From positions 124,001-188,000 of the forward strand of contig NZ_FOIX01000001.1 of the NCBI RefSeq assembly GCF_900109615.1: 64,000 bases of DNA, read 5' to 3'. This stretch comes from Kaistella antarctica. Lineage in GTDB: Bacteria > Bacteroidota > Bacteroidia > Flavobacteriales > Weeksellaceae. Under the pieces are notes generated by a model. That model was not told the origin of the DNA. It did no database searches and worked only from the letters and a program-made list of their open reading frames with translations. Numbering within the stretch: position 1 is the stretch's first letter; each line of letters starts with the position of its first letter. Position numbers and translations under genes: made by a program. Positions 18,309 through 27,390 of this stretch are shown one piece after another.

Positions 18309-18351
18309 CACAAATGTTTTCACAAATTTCACAAATAATTGCGTCACAAAT
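18309..18351. repeat. CACAAAT-rich spacer repeat
   Basis: Four copies of CACAAAT (18309-18315, 18321-18327, 18330-18336, 18345-18351) lie in the 152-bp spacer after the TrmH-like gene. This resembles dispersed intergenic repeats I associate with Flavobacteriia, but no second copy is in the window. Confidence 0.45.
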
Positions 18352-18385
18352 TAGTGTGATTCGTGGTTAAAGAAATCTGATCATA

Positions 18386-18422
18386 AAAAAATCTCTTCCA
18401 ATAAATTGAAAGAGATTTTTTT
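18386..18422. terminator. Bidirectional terminator between trmH-like gene and efflux operon
   Basis: Stem AAATCTCTT (18389-18397) with AAGAGATTT (18410-18418), A tract before and T tract after, between convergent transcripts. Confidence 0.85.
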
Positions 18423-18444
18423 AATGAATATTGGAAGATACTTA

Positions 18445-19869
18445 TTATTTCCAACCGCCACCAAGAGCGCGGTACAATTCAATTCCGGCATCTAACTTAG
18501 AATATTCTGCATTAGAGATATTCAACTCAGCATTCAATTGATTGACGCTGGCGTTGATGACTTCTAAGTAGGTTGCCAAACCGTAATTCACCAATTCCTG
18601 AGAATATTCAACAGAGTTTTTGTAAGCCTCCATTTCTTTTCTTTTTAAGCCGATGAAACTGTCTTGTGACTGATAGATTTTCAAGGCATCAGAAACTTCT
18701 TTTCCAGCCGTTAAAACTGATCTTCTAAAGTTGAGATAAGCGATTTCTTTGTTCGCCAAGCTTACTTCATATTGCGTTTTGATTTGTCTCTTATTTAAAA
18801 TCGGCTGAGCTAAACCAGCAACCACATTGGCGAAAAGGGAATTCACACTGAATAACTGATCTAAATCTCCAGAGACAATTCCACCGCTTCCAGTCAATCT
18901 TAAAGTTGGGTAAAAATTGGCTTTCGCAGCGTTGGTCATTTCGAAAGCATTCATCAAACGGTATTCTGCAACTTTCACATCAGGGCGATTAGCCAATAAA
19001 TTCGCAGGATAACCGAGATCTAAACTGACTGGCATTTTTTGCGCATCAATCGTCGTGCGCTCAATCGCGTGAGAAGGCTCACCCATCAATAAACTGATGG
19101 TATTTTCAAGCAACCCGATTTGAACATCAATACTTATTAATAAAGATTCTGCATTGAAAACCAAGGCTTCACTTTGTTGAACTGCAACTTCGGTCACTGT
19201 TCCAGCATCTTTCAAAGCCGATGTCGTTTCCAAATTTTTCTTTCTTAAAGCAATCGTTTCATTAATGATTTTCTTTTGATCATCAAAAGTCAACAACTGA
19301 TAATAAGCGGACGCAACACTGGCGACCAAATCGCTTTTCACAGCTTGGTGCGCAGAAACTGTTCCTAAATAGTTTGCAAATTCTGCTTTCTCCTGCGCTC
19401 TTAATTTTCCCCAGATATCTGCTTCCCAACCAATATTGGCAGAAACATCAAATTGATTTCCATATTTTCTGGCCGACATTAATTGTCCAGACTGCGTATT
19501 CAAAGACTGTGTTTGAAACGTATAATTCGGACCTGCAGACAACGTTGGCAAATAGGCCGCTTTACTTTGTTTTAAATAAGAATCTGCTGCACTGATGTTT
19601 TGCAGCGCCACTCTTACATCTAAATTATTATCCAAAGCTTTCGCAATGTGTTTTTGTAAAACCGGATCTGTGAAAATTTCCCTCCACGAAATGGTGGCCA
19701 TACTTGTAGAATCTTTCGGCAACAAATCGGTACGGAAAAGATTTTCATTAATCGCTTCGGTCGGTCTTTCGTACTTTTCGCGCGTCATACATGAAGTAAG
19801 AACGAACGCTGAAAAGACAATCGAAAGTATTTTTATATTGAAATATTTATTCATTTTTTTAATTTTCAT
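18445..19869 (-). CDS. RND efflux outer-membrane factor, OprM/TolC type
   Basis: 474 aa lipoprotein (VLTSCMTREKYERP; lipid Cys about 27) with two OEP repeats of long coiled-coil helices, ending ELYRALGGGWK as in the NodT group. It forms the trimeric exit duct of the tripartite pump encoded by the two genes upstream. The start could also be the Met six codons in (19854). It is last in the operon, 19 bp after the pump gene. Confidence 0.93.
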   Translation of the reverse strand: MKIKKMNKYFNIKILSIVFSAFVLTSCMTREKYERPTEAINENLFRTDLLPKDSTSMATISWREIFTDPVLQKHIAKALDNNLDVRVALQNISAADSYLKQSKAAYLPTLSAGPNYTFQTQSLNTQSGQLMSARKYGNQFDVSANIGWEADIWGKLRAQEKAEFANYLGTVSAHQAVKSDLVASVASAYYQLLTFDDQKKIINETIALRKKNLETTSALKDAGTVTEVAVQQSEALVFNAESLLISIDVQIGLLENTISLLMGEPSHAIERTTIDAQKMPVSLDLGYPANLLANRPDVKVAEYRLMNAFEMTNAAKANFYPTLRLTGSGGIVSGDLDQLFSVNSLFANVVAGLAQPILNKRQIKTQYEVSLANKEIAYLNFRRSVLTAGKEVSDALKIYQSQDSFIGLKRKEMEAYKNSVEYSQELVNYGLATYLEVINASVNQLNAELNISNAEYSKLDAGIELYRALGGGWK

Positions 19870-19888
19870 AAAAGTTTTTAACTTTCAA

Positions 19889-22800
19889 TTATTCAGAAAG
19901 ATTGATTTCCTTTTCTTTTAAAGGCACTACTTTTTCCTGTAAAAATTGGAAAATAACATACAGAACTGGAATGGCAATCAACCCGAAGAAGGTTCCAATT
20001 AACAATCCAGAAGCTGCTCCAGTTGCAATGGAACGGTTACCGACAGATCCAATCCCAGTTGCAAAGACCAACGGAACCATACCGAAGATAAAGGCAAACG
20101 AAGTCATCAAAATCGGACGCAACCTCGCTTTCGCAGCATTAATTGCCGACATGGCAATTGATTCCCCATGATGACGCCGCTGAACGGCAAACTCCACAAT
20201 TAGAATCGCATTCTTGGCGAGTAATCCAATCAACATAATAATCGCAATCTGGAAATAAATATTATTCTCTAATCCAAATATCCGCTGACCGAAAAAGGCT
20301 CCGATAACTCCCAGTGGAAGCGAAAGGATTACCGAGAAGGGCAATAAATAACTTTCATACTGTGCCGCCAAAATAAAGTAGATGAAAAGGAAACTTAATA
20401 AGAAAACCACGTAGGTTTGAGAACCCGCTTTCATTTCTTCTTTCGTTAAACCTGTAAACTCAACATCGTAGTTGGCTGGTAAATTTTCCGCAGCCACTTC
20501 CTGAATTGCTTTAATCGCATCACCCGTCGAAAACCCCGGATTACTCGATCCATTGATTCCCACTGAGGTAAATAAGTTATATCGTTCTAAAGATTGTGGT
20601 CCAAAACTTTTCTCCAAGCTCACAAACTGTGAGATCGGCGCCATGGCTCCTGAAGCAGTTTTGACAAATATGGAATTTAAACTTTCTGGCGCTGTTCTGT
20701 CTGATGGTAATGCTTGGATCATCACTCGGAACTGCTTTCCATATTTGGTAAAATCTGAAGAATAAATTCCTCCGATATATCCTTGCATGGTGCTCAGAAT
20801 AGCATTTAACGAAACTCCACTTTCTTTTGCACGAGGCACATTAACCACCATTTCAAACTGTGGATAATTGGTATTAAAGGAGGTTGAAGCAAACTGAATT
20901 TCGGGTCTCTGCATTAAAGCTCCAACAAAACTCTGGGTTACTTGATCTAATTTTGCAATGTCTCCGCCTGATTTATCTAATAAAACACTCGAGAATCCAT
21001 CACTTGATCCAAACCCAGGTACACTCGGTGGCGAGAAGAAAATAATTTTCGCATCTGGATATTTTCCGGTAATTCCGAATAATCTTCCCGTAATCTCATC
21101 AATACTTTGTCCATCTGCTTTTCCACGTTCATCGAAAGGTTTTAATTTAATAAAGGCTTGACCAACATTCGATCCTGAACCTGACATAAATCCACGACTC
21201 GCCGTATACGTTACGTTTTGAACGCCTGGAATTTTTCGAGCTTCCTTTTGAAGATCATTTAGAACATTATAAGTTCTTTCCAATGACGCTCCCGGTGGAA
21301 GTTGGATGTCTGTAAACAAAATTCCACGGTCTTCTTTCGGAATAAATCCGGTCGGCATCGTTGAACTTGCCCACCAGAACGTTACTGCTCCCGCTGCAAA
21401 AATGACCAATAAACTCACCCATTTATTTCTTAATATAAAATTGAATGATTGTCCATATTTTTTAGTTCCTGCATTAAATCCTGCATTAAATTTGGCAAAG
21501 AATTTCTGCATGAAATTCATGCTTGCAAACTCTTTAGTATGATGCGCGGGAGGTTTCAAGAACATCGCACAAAGCACTGGACTCAGCGTTAACGCATTTA
21601 CCGCTGAAATTAAAATCGCAATAATTAAGGTAATTCCAAACTGTTGATAGAAAACTCCCGTTGGTCCAGTTAAGAAAGTTACCGGAATAAATACAGCCGC
21701 CATTACTAACGTAATCGAGATAATTGCTCCTGTAATTTCGTCCATCGCTTCTACGGTTGCCTTCTTGGCATCAGTGATGCCACCTTCCATTTTAGCGTGA
21801 ACCGCTTCCACCACAACAATCGCATCATCGACCACAATCCCGATGGCAAGAACCAAAGCAAATAGCGTCAATAAGTTAATAGAATATCCAAATAAATTCA
21901 GGAAGAAAAAGGTTCCAATAATCGAAACCGGTACTGCAATCGCAGGAATTAAAGTTGATCTAAAATCCTGAAGGAATATAAATACCACTAAGAATACCAA
22001 AACGAAGGCTTCTAATAAAGTAACAATTACTTTAGAAATAGAAGCATCTAAGAATTCATTGGTATCAAAGTTAATATTGTAACCAACTCCTTCGGGCAAT
22101 GTTTTTTCTGTCTCTTTAAGTAAAGTCTTGATATTGGTAATAATCTCTTGTGCGTTCGATCCTGGAGTTTGGAAAATCCCCATCGAGATGGAACGGTTCC
22201 CATTACTCTCACCGATTCCGGCGTAAGATTGAGAATCCAGTTTAATTTCGGCAACATCTTTTAAACGAAGATATTCTCCATTTCCAAGGGCTCGCAGGAC
22301 AATATTTTCGAATTCATCAACTTCATTATATTTTCCTTTGTAGGTAATAATGTATTGGAAAGAGCTTCCACTATTTTCACCTAAGGCTCCCGCAGCTGCT
22401 TCTCTGGACTGTTCATTAATCGCGGCAGAAACTTCTGAAGGTTCTAAACCATAAGCAGCCATTTTCGCAGGATCAACCCAAATTCTCATCGAGTAATTTT
22501 TCCCACCAAATACTTGCGCATCACCCACACCATTCACCCTTTTCAATTCCGGGATGATATTAATGTTCATGTAATTCTGCAACCAAACCTCATCTAAATT
22601 AGGGTTAGCGGTAAAGAAACTCAAGAACATCAAGGCACTTGTTTGCTGCTTGTTCACCTGAACTCCAGATCTTGTAACCTCCGAAGGCAGCAATGGAATC
22701 GCACGCTGAACTTGATTCTGAACGTTTACTGCAGCGATATCTGGATCGACTCCTTGTTTAAAGAAAATCGTAATTGAGGCAGAACCGTTGTTGCCTGCAG

Positions 22801-23041
22801 AAGAGGAAATATAGTCCATTCCTTCTACTCCATTCACTTGTTCTTCAATCGGAATAATTACACTGTTCATGACCGTTTGCGCATTAGCTCCGGTATAGTT
22901 TGCTGAGATACGCACCGTTGGCGGCGCAATATCTGGATACTGGGTGACCGGCAAAGAGATTAATCCCAGGATTCCCAACACCACAATCATGATGGAAATT
23001 ACCGTAGATAAAACCGGTCTGTTTATAAATTTTTTAATCAT
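19889..23041 (-). CDS. RND efflux pump permease, HAE1/AcrB type
   Basis: 1050 aa, standard size. Twelve transmembrane helices and two large periplasmic loops. The proton-relay Asp pair is in GIVVDDAIVVVEAVHA (TM4) and the partner Lys in LLAKNAILIVEFA (TM10). It exports hydrophobic compounds such as drugs, bile salts or solvents by proton antiport. It begins 3 bp after the adaptor gene, so they are tightly coupled. Confidence 0.96.
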   Translation of the reverse strand: MIKKFINRPVLSTVISIMIVVLGILGLISLPVTQYPDIAPPTVRISANYTGANAQTVMNSVIIPIEEQVNGVEGMDYISSSAGNNGSASITIFFKQGVDPDIAAVNVQNQVQRAIPLLPSEVTRSGVQVNKQQTSALMFLSFFTANPNLDEVWLQNYMNINIIPELKRVNGVGDAQVFGGKNYSMRIWVDPAKMAAYGLEPSEVSAAINEQSREAAAGALGENSGSSFQYIITYKGKYNEVDEFENIVLRALGNGEYLRLKDVAEIKLDSQSYAGIGESNGNRSISMGIFQTPGSNAQEIITNIKTLLKETEKTLPEGVGYNINFDTNEFLDASISKVIVTLLEAFVLVFLVVFIFLQDFRSTLIPAIAVPVSIIGTFFFLNLFGYSINLLTLFALVLAIGIVVDDAIVVVEAVHAKMEGGITDAKKATVEAMDEITGAIISITLVMAAVFIPVTFLTGPTGVFYQQFGITLIIAILISAVNALTLSPVLCAMFLKPPAHHTKEFASMNFMQKFFAKFNAGFNAGTKKYGQSFNFILRNKWVSLLVIFAAGAVTFWWASSTMPTGFIPKEDRGILFTDIQLPPGASLERTYNVLNDLQKEARKIPGVQNVTYTASRGFMSGSGSNVGQAFIKLKPFDERGKADGQSIDEITGRLFGITGKYPDAKIIFFSPPSVPGFGSSDGFSSVLLDKSGGDIAKLDQVTQSFVGALMQRPEIQFASTSFNTNYPQFEMVVNVPRAKESGVSLNAILSTMQGYIGGIYSSDFTKYGKQFRVMIQALPSDRTAPESLNSIFVKTASGAMAPISQFVSLEKSFGPQSLERYNLFTSVGINGSSNPGFSTGDAIKAIQEVAAENLPANYDVEFTGLTKEEMKAGSQTYVVFLLSFLFIYFILAAQYESYLLPFSVILSLPLGVIGAFFGQRIFGLENNIYFQIAIIMLIGLLAKNAILIVEFAVQRRHHGESIAMSAINAAKARLRPILMTSFAFIFGMVPLVFATGIGSVGNRSIATGAASGLLIGTFFGLIAIPVLYVIFQFLQEKVVPLKEKEINLSE

Positions 23042-23044
23042 CTT

Positions 23045-24274
23045 TTAGAAAAGTGGTTTTATAGCATTAATGATATCGTCAAACTTCTTAGGTTGTGGCT
23101 TCACTGGTGTTCCAGTTTTTAAAGTCCCTACACCTTCTACAACAACGATTTCTCCTTTTGTAGCGCCATCTTTAATAACAACCATATTGTTCACACGGTC
23201 GATGACAGTAATTACAGCACTTTTCGCCGTGTCTTGTTTTACTTTATAGATGTACACCAAACCTTGCTGTTCGATCGTAGCACTTTCTGGCACGACCAAA
23301 GCATTGTCATAAGTAATCGGAATTCTAACAGTTCCGCTGTTTCCATTGCTCAACAATTTCTTCGGATTCGGGAAAGAAACTCTAAACTGAATACTTCCGG
23401 TGGCTGCATCGATTTGACCAGTTACTGCTTTCACATATCCTTTCTCTTCATAAACATCACCGTTTGCCAATACTAATTCGATGGCCGGCATGTTTTTTAT
23501 TTTTTCTGGAACGGTTGCTCCTGTAGAATTTTTTAGAAAATCTAAATACTCTTTTTCGTTCATTGAGAAATAAGCGTACAACTCACTCGTATCTGACACC
23601 GTTGAAATTGGCATTGGATCACCAGGACCAACTAAACTACCTGTTCGGAAATTAATTTTTCCAATCGTTCCAGATATTGGCGCGCGGATCACAGAATAAT
23701 CGATGTTTGCCTGAACTCCTTGAAAATTTGCTTGGGCTTGTGCAACGCCCGCACTTGCTTGCTGTTTGCCTGCTTGGGCTTGAGCAACTTGTGCCTGAGC
23801 TCGCGCTAAATTCGCCTGAGCCGTTTGTAACTGAACATTACTAATAATATTTTTCTCCACTAAAGGACGAAGTTTATTTACTTCAACCTGAGCAGCATTT
23901 ACAGCGGCCTGAGCTGCTTTTACACTTGCTTCAGACGCAGAAACGTTGGAACGTGCTGCTCCAACTCCAGCTTTTGCGGCGTTGGCTGATTGATTTAAGG
24001 AATTAGTCTCTAAGCGGAAAAGCGGTTGACCTTTGCTCACATACTGACCCTCATCTACCAAAACCTGGGTAACATAACCTTGCATTTTTGCACGTACATC
24101 ATTATTAACACGTCCTTCAATACTCGCTGGAAAAGTGGAATAGCCGATAACATTTCTAGCTTCGATTGCTACAGTTGAAACCGCCTTTGGACCTTGCGGC
24201 GGTCTTTGATCTCCTTTTTTGCAGGACAAAACCGACAAAGCAGAAAATGTGAGGAGAATAATTTTATTTTTCAT
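23045..24274 (-). CDS. RND periplasmic adaptor (membrane fusion protein)
   Basis: 409 aa lipoprotein (LSVLSCKKGD, Cys about 18). It has a split lipoyl/barrel-sandwich domain (RAKMQGYVTQVLVDEGQYVSKGQPL) and a long Ala/Gln-rich coiled-coil hairpin (about 95-195), then beta-barrel and membrane-proximal domains. It bridges pump and outer-membrane factor. The hairpin is longer than in E. coli AcrA because of extra AQAQ heptads. Confidence 0.94.
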   Translation of the reverse strand: MKNKIILLTFSALSVLSCKKGDQRPPQGPKAVSTVAIEARNVIGYSTFPASIEGRVNNDVRAKMQGYVTQVLVDEGQYVSKGQPLFRLETNSLNQSANAAKAGVGAARSNVSASEASVKAAQAAVNAAQVEVNKLRPLVEKNIISNVQLQTAQANLARAQAQVAQAQAGKQQASAGVAQAQANFQGVQANIDYSVIRAPISGTIGKINFRTGSLVGPGDPMPISTVSDTSELYAYFSMNEKEYLDFLKNSTGATVPEKIKNMPAIELVLANGDVYEEKGYVKAVTGQIDAATGSIQFRVSFPNPKKLLSNGNSGTVRIPITYDNALVVPESATIEQQGLVYIYKVKQDTAKSAVITVIDRVNNMVVIKDGATKGEIVVVEGVGTLKTGTPVKPQPKKFDDIINAIKPLF

Positions 24275-24325
24275 GAATTTAATTTTATAGTTGAGCTTCC
24301 TTAAATGAAGTTTATAGGTCTTGTT

Positions 24326-24772
24326 TTATAACTGATCAAGTGTTTCTTTTATGTTGGAAATGTTTTTATTGAAAAGATCAGTGTAGATATCAAATTTCTG
24401 AAGGGCAACTTCACATTTGGTATTCCTGAATTTTTTTAGATTTTCTAAAATCAATAATTCTCGGTCCATTTTTTCAATAATTTCCTGAAAACGAATTTTC
24501 ATATACTTTTCATTCATGACAAAAAATCGTTTTCTTTCATCGATTTTATTGAAGTCTTTAATAATATTCAGATTTAAAAGTAAATTAAGATTAGAGGAAA
24601 CAGAACTTTTACTGGCTGCAAAAATATCTACGAACTCATCAAATGAGACGCCTTTCCGATCAAAATCAAATATCAGATAAGCATAAATCTTGGCAGCAAG
24701 TGGCGGCAAATGGAAGGCTTCTCCATAAAACTTAACCATTTCGCGAAAGATTTCTTTATCTATTTCAATCAT
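24326..24772 (-). CDS. GbsR/MarR-type transcriptional regulator of the efflux operon
   Basis: 148 aa. A winged-helix domain (SFDEFVDIFAASKSSVSSNLNLLLNLNIIKD) lies in the first 80 residues, and the last 60 are helical for dimerisation. I place it in the GbsR branch of the MarR superfamily. It is the first gene of the RND operon, 51 bp upstream of the adaptor gene, so it most likely represses the pump and itself. A 17-bp perfect palindrome sits in its promoter at 24802-24818. Confidence 0.8.
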   Translation of the reverse strand: MIEIDKEIFREMVKFYGEAFHLPPLAAKIYAYLIFDFDRKGVSFDEFVDIFAASKSSVSSNLNLLLNLNIIKDFNKIDERKRFFVMNEKYMKIRFQEIIEKMDRELLILENLKKFRNTKCEVALQKFDIYTDLFNKNISNIKETLDQL

Positions 24773-24790
24773 TATTTAAAAAGTAATTTG

Positions 24791-24798
24791 CAAAAATA
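24791..24798 (-). promoter_or_regulatory. -7 element of the RND operon
   Basis: TATTTTTG on the minus strand fits TAnnTTTG and lies 19 bp before the start codon of the regulator. A CAA in the -33 area (24824-24826) is a little far away (25-bp spacer). Confidence 0.45.
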
Positions 24799-24801
24799 GG
24801 T

Positions 24802-24832
24802 TTTAGTTCTGAACTAAACGAACCAAAGTTCG
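24802..24832. promoter_or_regulatory. Palindromic operator of the RND regulator
   Basis: A perfect palindrome TTTAGTTC-T-GAACTAAA (24802-24818) is followed by a second inverted repeat CGAAC-CAAA-GTTCG (24819-24832). Both contain GTTC/GAAC half-sites. They lie immediately upstream of the -7 element, where a MarR-type dimer would block RNA polymerase. Confidence 0.6.
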
Positions 24833-24961
24833 ACTTTAAGAATACTTTATGATTTCGGTATTAAATTGAGGGTTGAGATGAATTAGTCTTAAAAACTGAT
24901 TTTAATCTTAAAATTGATTTGTCTTAAAGCAATTCAAAATTAAATTCATTAATTTTGGTAG

Positions 24962-25285
24962 ATGGATTTAAGAGATCAACTTAAAAATATATTCCCTGAG
25001 CATGAAGAGCAGGATTTTGAAATGCCTGTTGAAAAATTTGTGCAGAAAGAACCACTCGTCTGTAAATTTGAAAAAAAGGGAAGACATGGAAAACCCGTTA
25101 CCTTGGTGGAAGGTTATGAAGGAACAGATGAAGACTTGAAAAAAATCTCAAAGAAAATCAAAACAACGTTGGGTATTGGTGGGTCTGAAAAAGATGGTGT
25201 CATCATTATACAAGGAGATAACCGTAACAAGATTATGGTGATTTTGAAAGAGATGGGTTATAAAACGAAGAGAGTTGGCGGTTAA
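24962..25285 (+). CDS. SUI1/eIF1-like translation factor (YciH family)
   Basis: 107 aa. The C-terminal 75 residues form the SUI1 fold (KKGRHGKPVTLVEGYEG, LKTTLGIGGSEKDGVIIIQGD, ILKEMGYKTKRVGG). Bacterial YciH can discriminate against non-canonical initiation in vitro; its role in this phylum is not settled. A -7 element TAATTTTG at 24950-24957 is only 4 bp from the ATG, which would give a leaderless or almost leaderless mRNA. Confidence 0.88.
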   Translation: MDLRDQLKNIFPEHEEQDFEMPVEKFVQKEPLVCKFEKKGRHGKPVTLVEGYEGTDEDLKKISKKIKTTLGIGGSEKDGVIIIQGDNRNKIMVILKEMGYKTKRVGG

Positions 25286-25344
25286 AAAGACCGCTTCGCT
25301 AAAAGATGAAAGACTTTTATACGATGACGACAAAAGTTAATTAG

Positions 25345-25440
25345 ACGAATCTGCAGCCCGACTTGAGTGGAGCTCTTTTTTTGACGAGGAACTAGGAAGA
25401 AAAAAGCGGGAACGGAAGGCGGATAAAGCTGCCCAAATTA
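25345..25440. ncRNA. Candidate structured RNA or dispersed element
   Basis: The 180-bp spacer upstream of the nucleoside phosphorylase contains nested pairings: GCAGC (25353-25357) with GCTGC (25428-25432), CCG (25358-25360) with CGG (25407-25409), and a T-rich arm (25375-25382) with an A-rich arm (25398-25406). The flanking core, CGACTTGAGTGGAGCTC, resembles a short intergenic element I recall from many Flavobacteriia; it may be the Rfam Flavo-1 RNA, which I cannot confirm. It carries no credible gene. Confidence 0.45.
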
Positions 25441-25465
25441 AAATTTAAAAATAAAAAAATATATT

Positions 25466-26320
25466 ATGCTTAACAAATTAGCTGCCTCAGAATTGGTGCT
25501 CAATGACGATGGAAGTGTGTATCATTTGAACTTGTTGCCGGAGGATATTGCAGGAAAAATCATGTTGGTTGGTGACCCTGACCGCGTTCCAAAAGTTTCA
25601 AAATATTTCGACAAGATTGAAATTAAGAAAAACAAAAGAGAATTTTATACGCACACCGGAACTTTGCGAGGCGAAAGAATTACGGTTATGTCGACTGGAA
25701 TTGGGACTGAAAACATCGATATCGTGATGAACGAATTGGATGCTTTGGTCAATATCGATTTAAAAAATAAAGAATTTACAAAGGATCACACCGCATTGGA
25801 ATTGTTTCGAATGGGAACTTGTGGAAGTGTGAATCCCGACGTTGAAGTTGACAATATGTTGGTGACGGAAAATGTGGTTGGCCTTGATGGTTTGATGCAT
25901 TTCTACCAAGATTATGAGTTTGAAAATGAATTCTCCCGAAACTTCATGGCGAAATTTCCGTACGAGAAAATCAAACCGATGTTGTATTTTTCTGATTGGT
26001 CGAAAGAAATGGGCGAATATTATAAGGATGCAAAATACCACGGAAACACCGCAACTTTCCCAGGTTTCTATGCTCCACAGGGTCGCCAGCTTCGTTTGAA
26101 AGCACTTGATGATCAATTTTTGGAAACGTTGAATGAATTAGGAGTAACGAATTTCGAGATGGAAACATCTGCGATTTATGGTCTTTCTAAATTGTTAGGA
26201 CACAAAGCAATCACGGTAAATTCTGTTATTGCGAACCGAAGAAGAGGTGAGTTCTCCGCAGATCACGCGGCTTCTGAAAAGAATATGATCGAATGGGTTT
26301 TGGATCGAATTATTAACTAA
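25466..26320 (+). CDS. Nucleoside phosphorylase, uridine-phosphorylase-like
   Basis: 284 aa of the PNP/UDP fold. Phosphate-binding VGDPDRVPK is near residue 35, the GTCGSVNPDV segment near 118, and the ribose-binding NFEMETSAIYG near 230. It cleaves a (deoxy)nucleoside with phosphate to give a base and ribose-1-phosphate, a salvage step in the cytoplasm. Uridine specificity is likely from overall similarity but not certain. Confidence 0.87.
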   Translation: MLNKLAASELVLNDDGSVYHLNLLPEDIAGKIMLVGDPDRVPKVSKYFDKIEIKKNKREFYTHTGTLRGERITVMSTGIGTENIDIVMNELDALVNIDLKNKEFTKDHTALELFRMGTCGSVNPDVEVDNMLVTENVVGLDGLMHFYQDYEFENEFSRNFMAKFPYEKIKPMLYFSDWSKEMGEYYKDAKYHGNTATFPGFYAPQGRQLRLKALDDQFLETLNELGVTNFEMETSAIYGLSKLLGHKAITVNSVIANRRRGEFSADHAASEKNMIEWVLDRIIN

Positions 26321-26335
26321 GAATATAATAGTCCT

Positions 26336-26369
26336 AAAGAATGCGGTTAAGAAATTGACCGCATTCTTT
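26336..26369. terminator. Bidirectional terminator between nucleoside phosphorylase and tag
   Basis: The 12-bp perfect stem AAAGAATGCGGT (26336-26347) with ACCGCATTCTTT (26358-26369) lies between convergent genes and touches the tag stop codon. Confidence 0.85.
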
Positions 26370-26922
26370 ATTTAAAGGAACAGTCTTCTATATGATCATT
26401 CACCATTCCTGTCGCCTGCATGAATGCGTAAATAACGGTTGAACCTAAAAATTTAAATCCTCTTTTTTTCAAATCTTTTGATAAGGCATCTGAAATTTCT
26501 GTGATCGCGGGAACGTCATTTAAAGTTGTTGGATTATTTACCATTGGTTTTCCGTCCACAAAATTCCAAATATAGGTAGAGAAACTACCGAATTCTTTTT
26601 GTACTTCCTGGAACTTTTGTGCATTATTGATCGTTGCTAAAATTTTCAGTTTATTCCTGACAATTCCAACATCATTCAGCAACTCTTCAATTTTAACTTC
26701 AGAATAGCTTGCAATTTTTTTATAATTAAAATTATCAAACGCTTCTGCAAAGTTTTCTCTTTTCTTTAAAACAGTATACCAGGATAATCCTGCTTGAAAA
26801 CTTTCTAAGACGAGAAATTCAAAAAAGGCTTCATCGTCATAAACTGGTTTTCCCCATTCTTCATCGTGATAGGTTCTATAGAGGTCATCTTTCTCACACC
26901 AACCGCAACGTATCATTTCCAT
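26368..26922 (-). CDS. tag: DNA-3-methyladenine glycosylase I
   Basis: 184 aa, typical Tag length. It removes 3-methyladenine from alkylated DNA to start base excision repair. The zinc ligands of E. coli Tag are kept: Cys6, His19 and the terminal His/Cys pair in NDHIEDC. The substrate pocket region FQAGLSWYTVLKKR is present. The start could be the second Met (MIRCGWC). Transcribed alone. Confidence 0.95.
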   Translation of the reverse strand: MEMIRCGWCEKDDLYRTYHDEEWGKPVYDDEAFFEFLVLESFQAGLSWYTVLKKRENFAEAFDNFNYKKIASYSEVKIEELLNDVGIVRNKLKILATINNAQKFQEVQKEFGSFSTYIWNFVDGKPMVNNPTTLNDVPAITEISDALSKDLKKRGFKFLGSTVIYAFMQATGMVNDHIEDCSFK

Positions 26923-27102
26923 TTATTTAAGTTTAATTCAAAATTAATCAACAATAAACTAAAAAAAGTATGGAAAGTGCAGTAAAAATACAATTTTAAG
27001 AAAACTTTACAACATGTTTAACATAGCATTGGCTACTTTAGGAATGAACTTTGATGCTAGATATAGTATCAAATTAAATATTAACATTAAAAATTTATCA
27101 TT

Positions 27103-27369
27103 ATGGACAGACAAGATTATAACAAAGCAGAAGACGCAGTGAACGAAACGAAATGGACGGTAAATGATTATGCTGATAGAGCGAAAGATTACATCCGCGA
27201 ACAAAGAAACAAAAACACTGAACCAACTGCAGAAGGTTGGATGGAAAGAGCAAAAGATAATATTTCTGATGCTTGGGAAGATACCAAAGATGCCGCTTCA
27301 GATGCTTGGGAAAAAACCAAAGACTGGTCGGAAGATGCAAAAGCAGAAGTTAGAAAAGCAACTAACTAA
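27103..27369 (+). CDS. Small LEA/YtxH-like helical protein
   Basis: 88 aa, very polar and helical, no Cys, no signal peptide. The second half shows 11-residue periodicity: SDAWEDTKDAA, SDAWEKTKDWS, EDAKAEVRKA, as in group 3 LEA and CsbD/YtxH-like stress proteins. A desiccation or osmotic-stress role is an inference. It has its own strong terminator and no operon partner. The 180 bp upstream is AT-rich and I find no TAnnTTTG promoter there, so another sigma factor is possible. Confidence 0.7.
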   Translation: MDRQDYNKAEDAVNETKWTVNDYADRAKDYIREQRNKNTEPTAEGWMERAKDNISDAWEDTKDAASDAWEKTKDWSEDAKAEVRKATN

Positions 27370-27390
27370 GCGATATTAAATATAAGAAAG

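Noticed and set aside
25352-25449. A possible short peptide ending ARLEW...AAQIKI in the spacer after SUI1.
   Set aside because: No start codon or conserved domain is seen, and the base-pairing pattern suggests a structured or dispersed element instead.
27013-27141. A short frame (about 42 codons) starting upstream of the LEA-like gene.
   Set aside because: It runs into the LEA-like gene in another frame, lacks family resemblance and has no ribosome-binding or promoter support.
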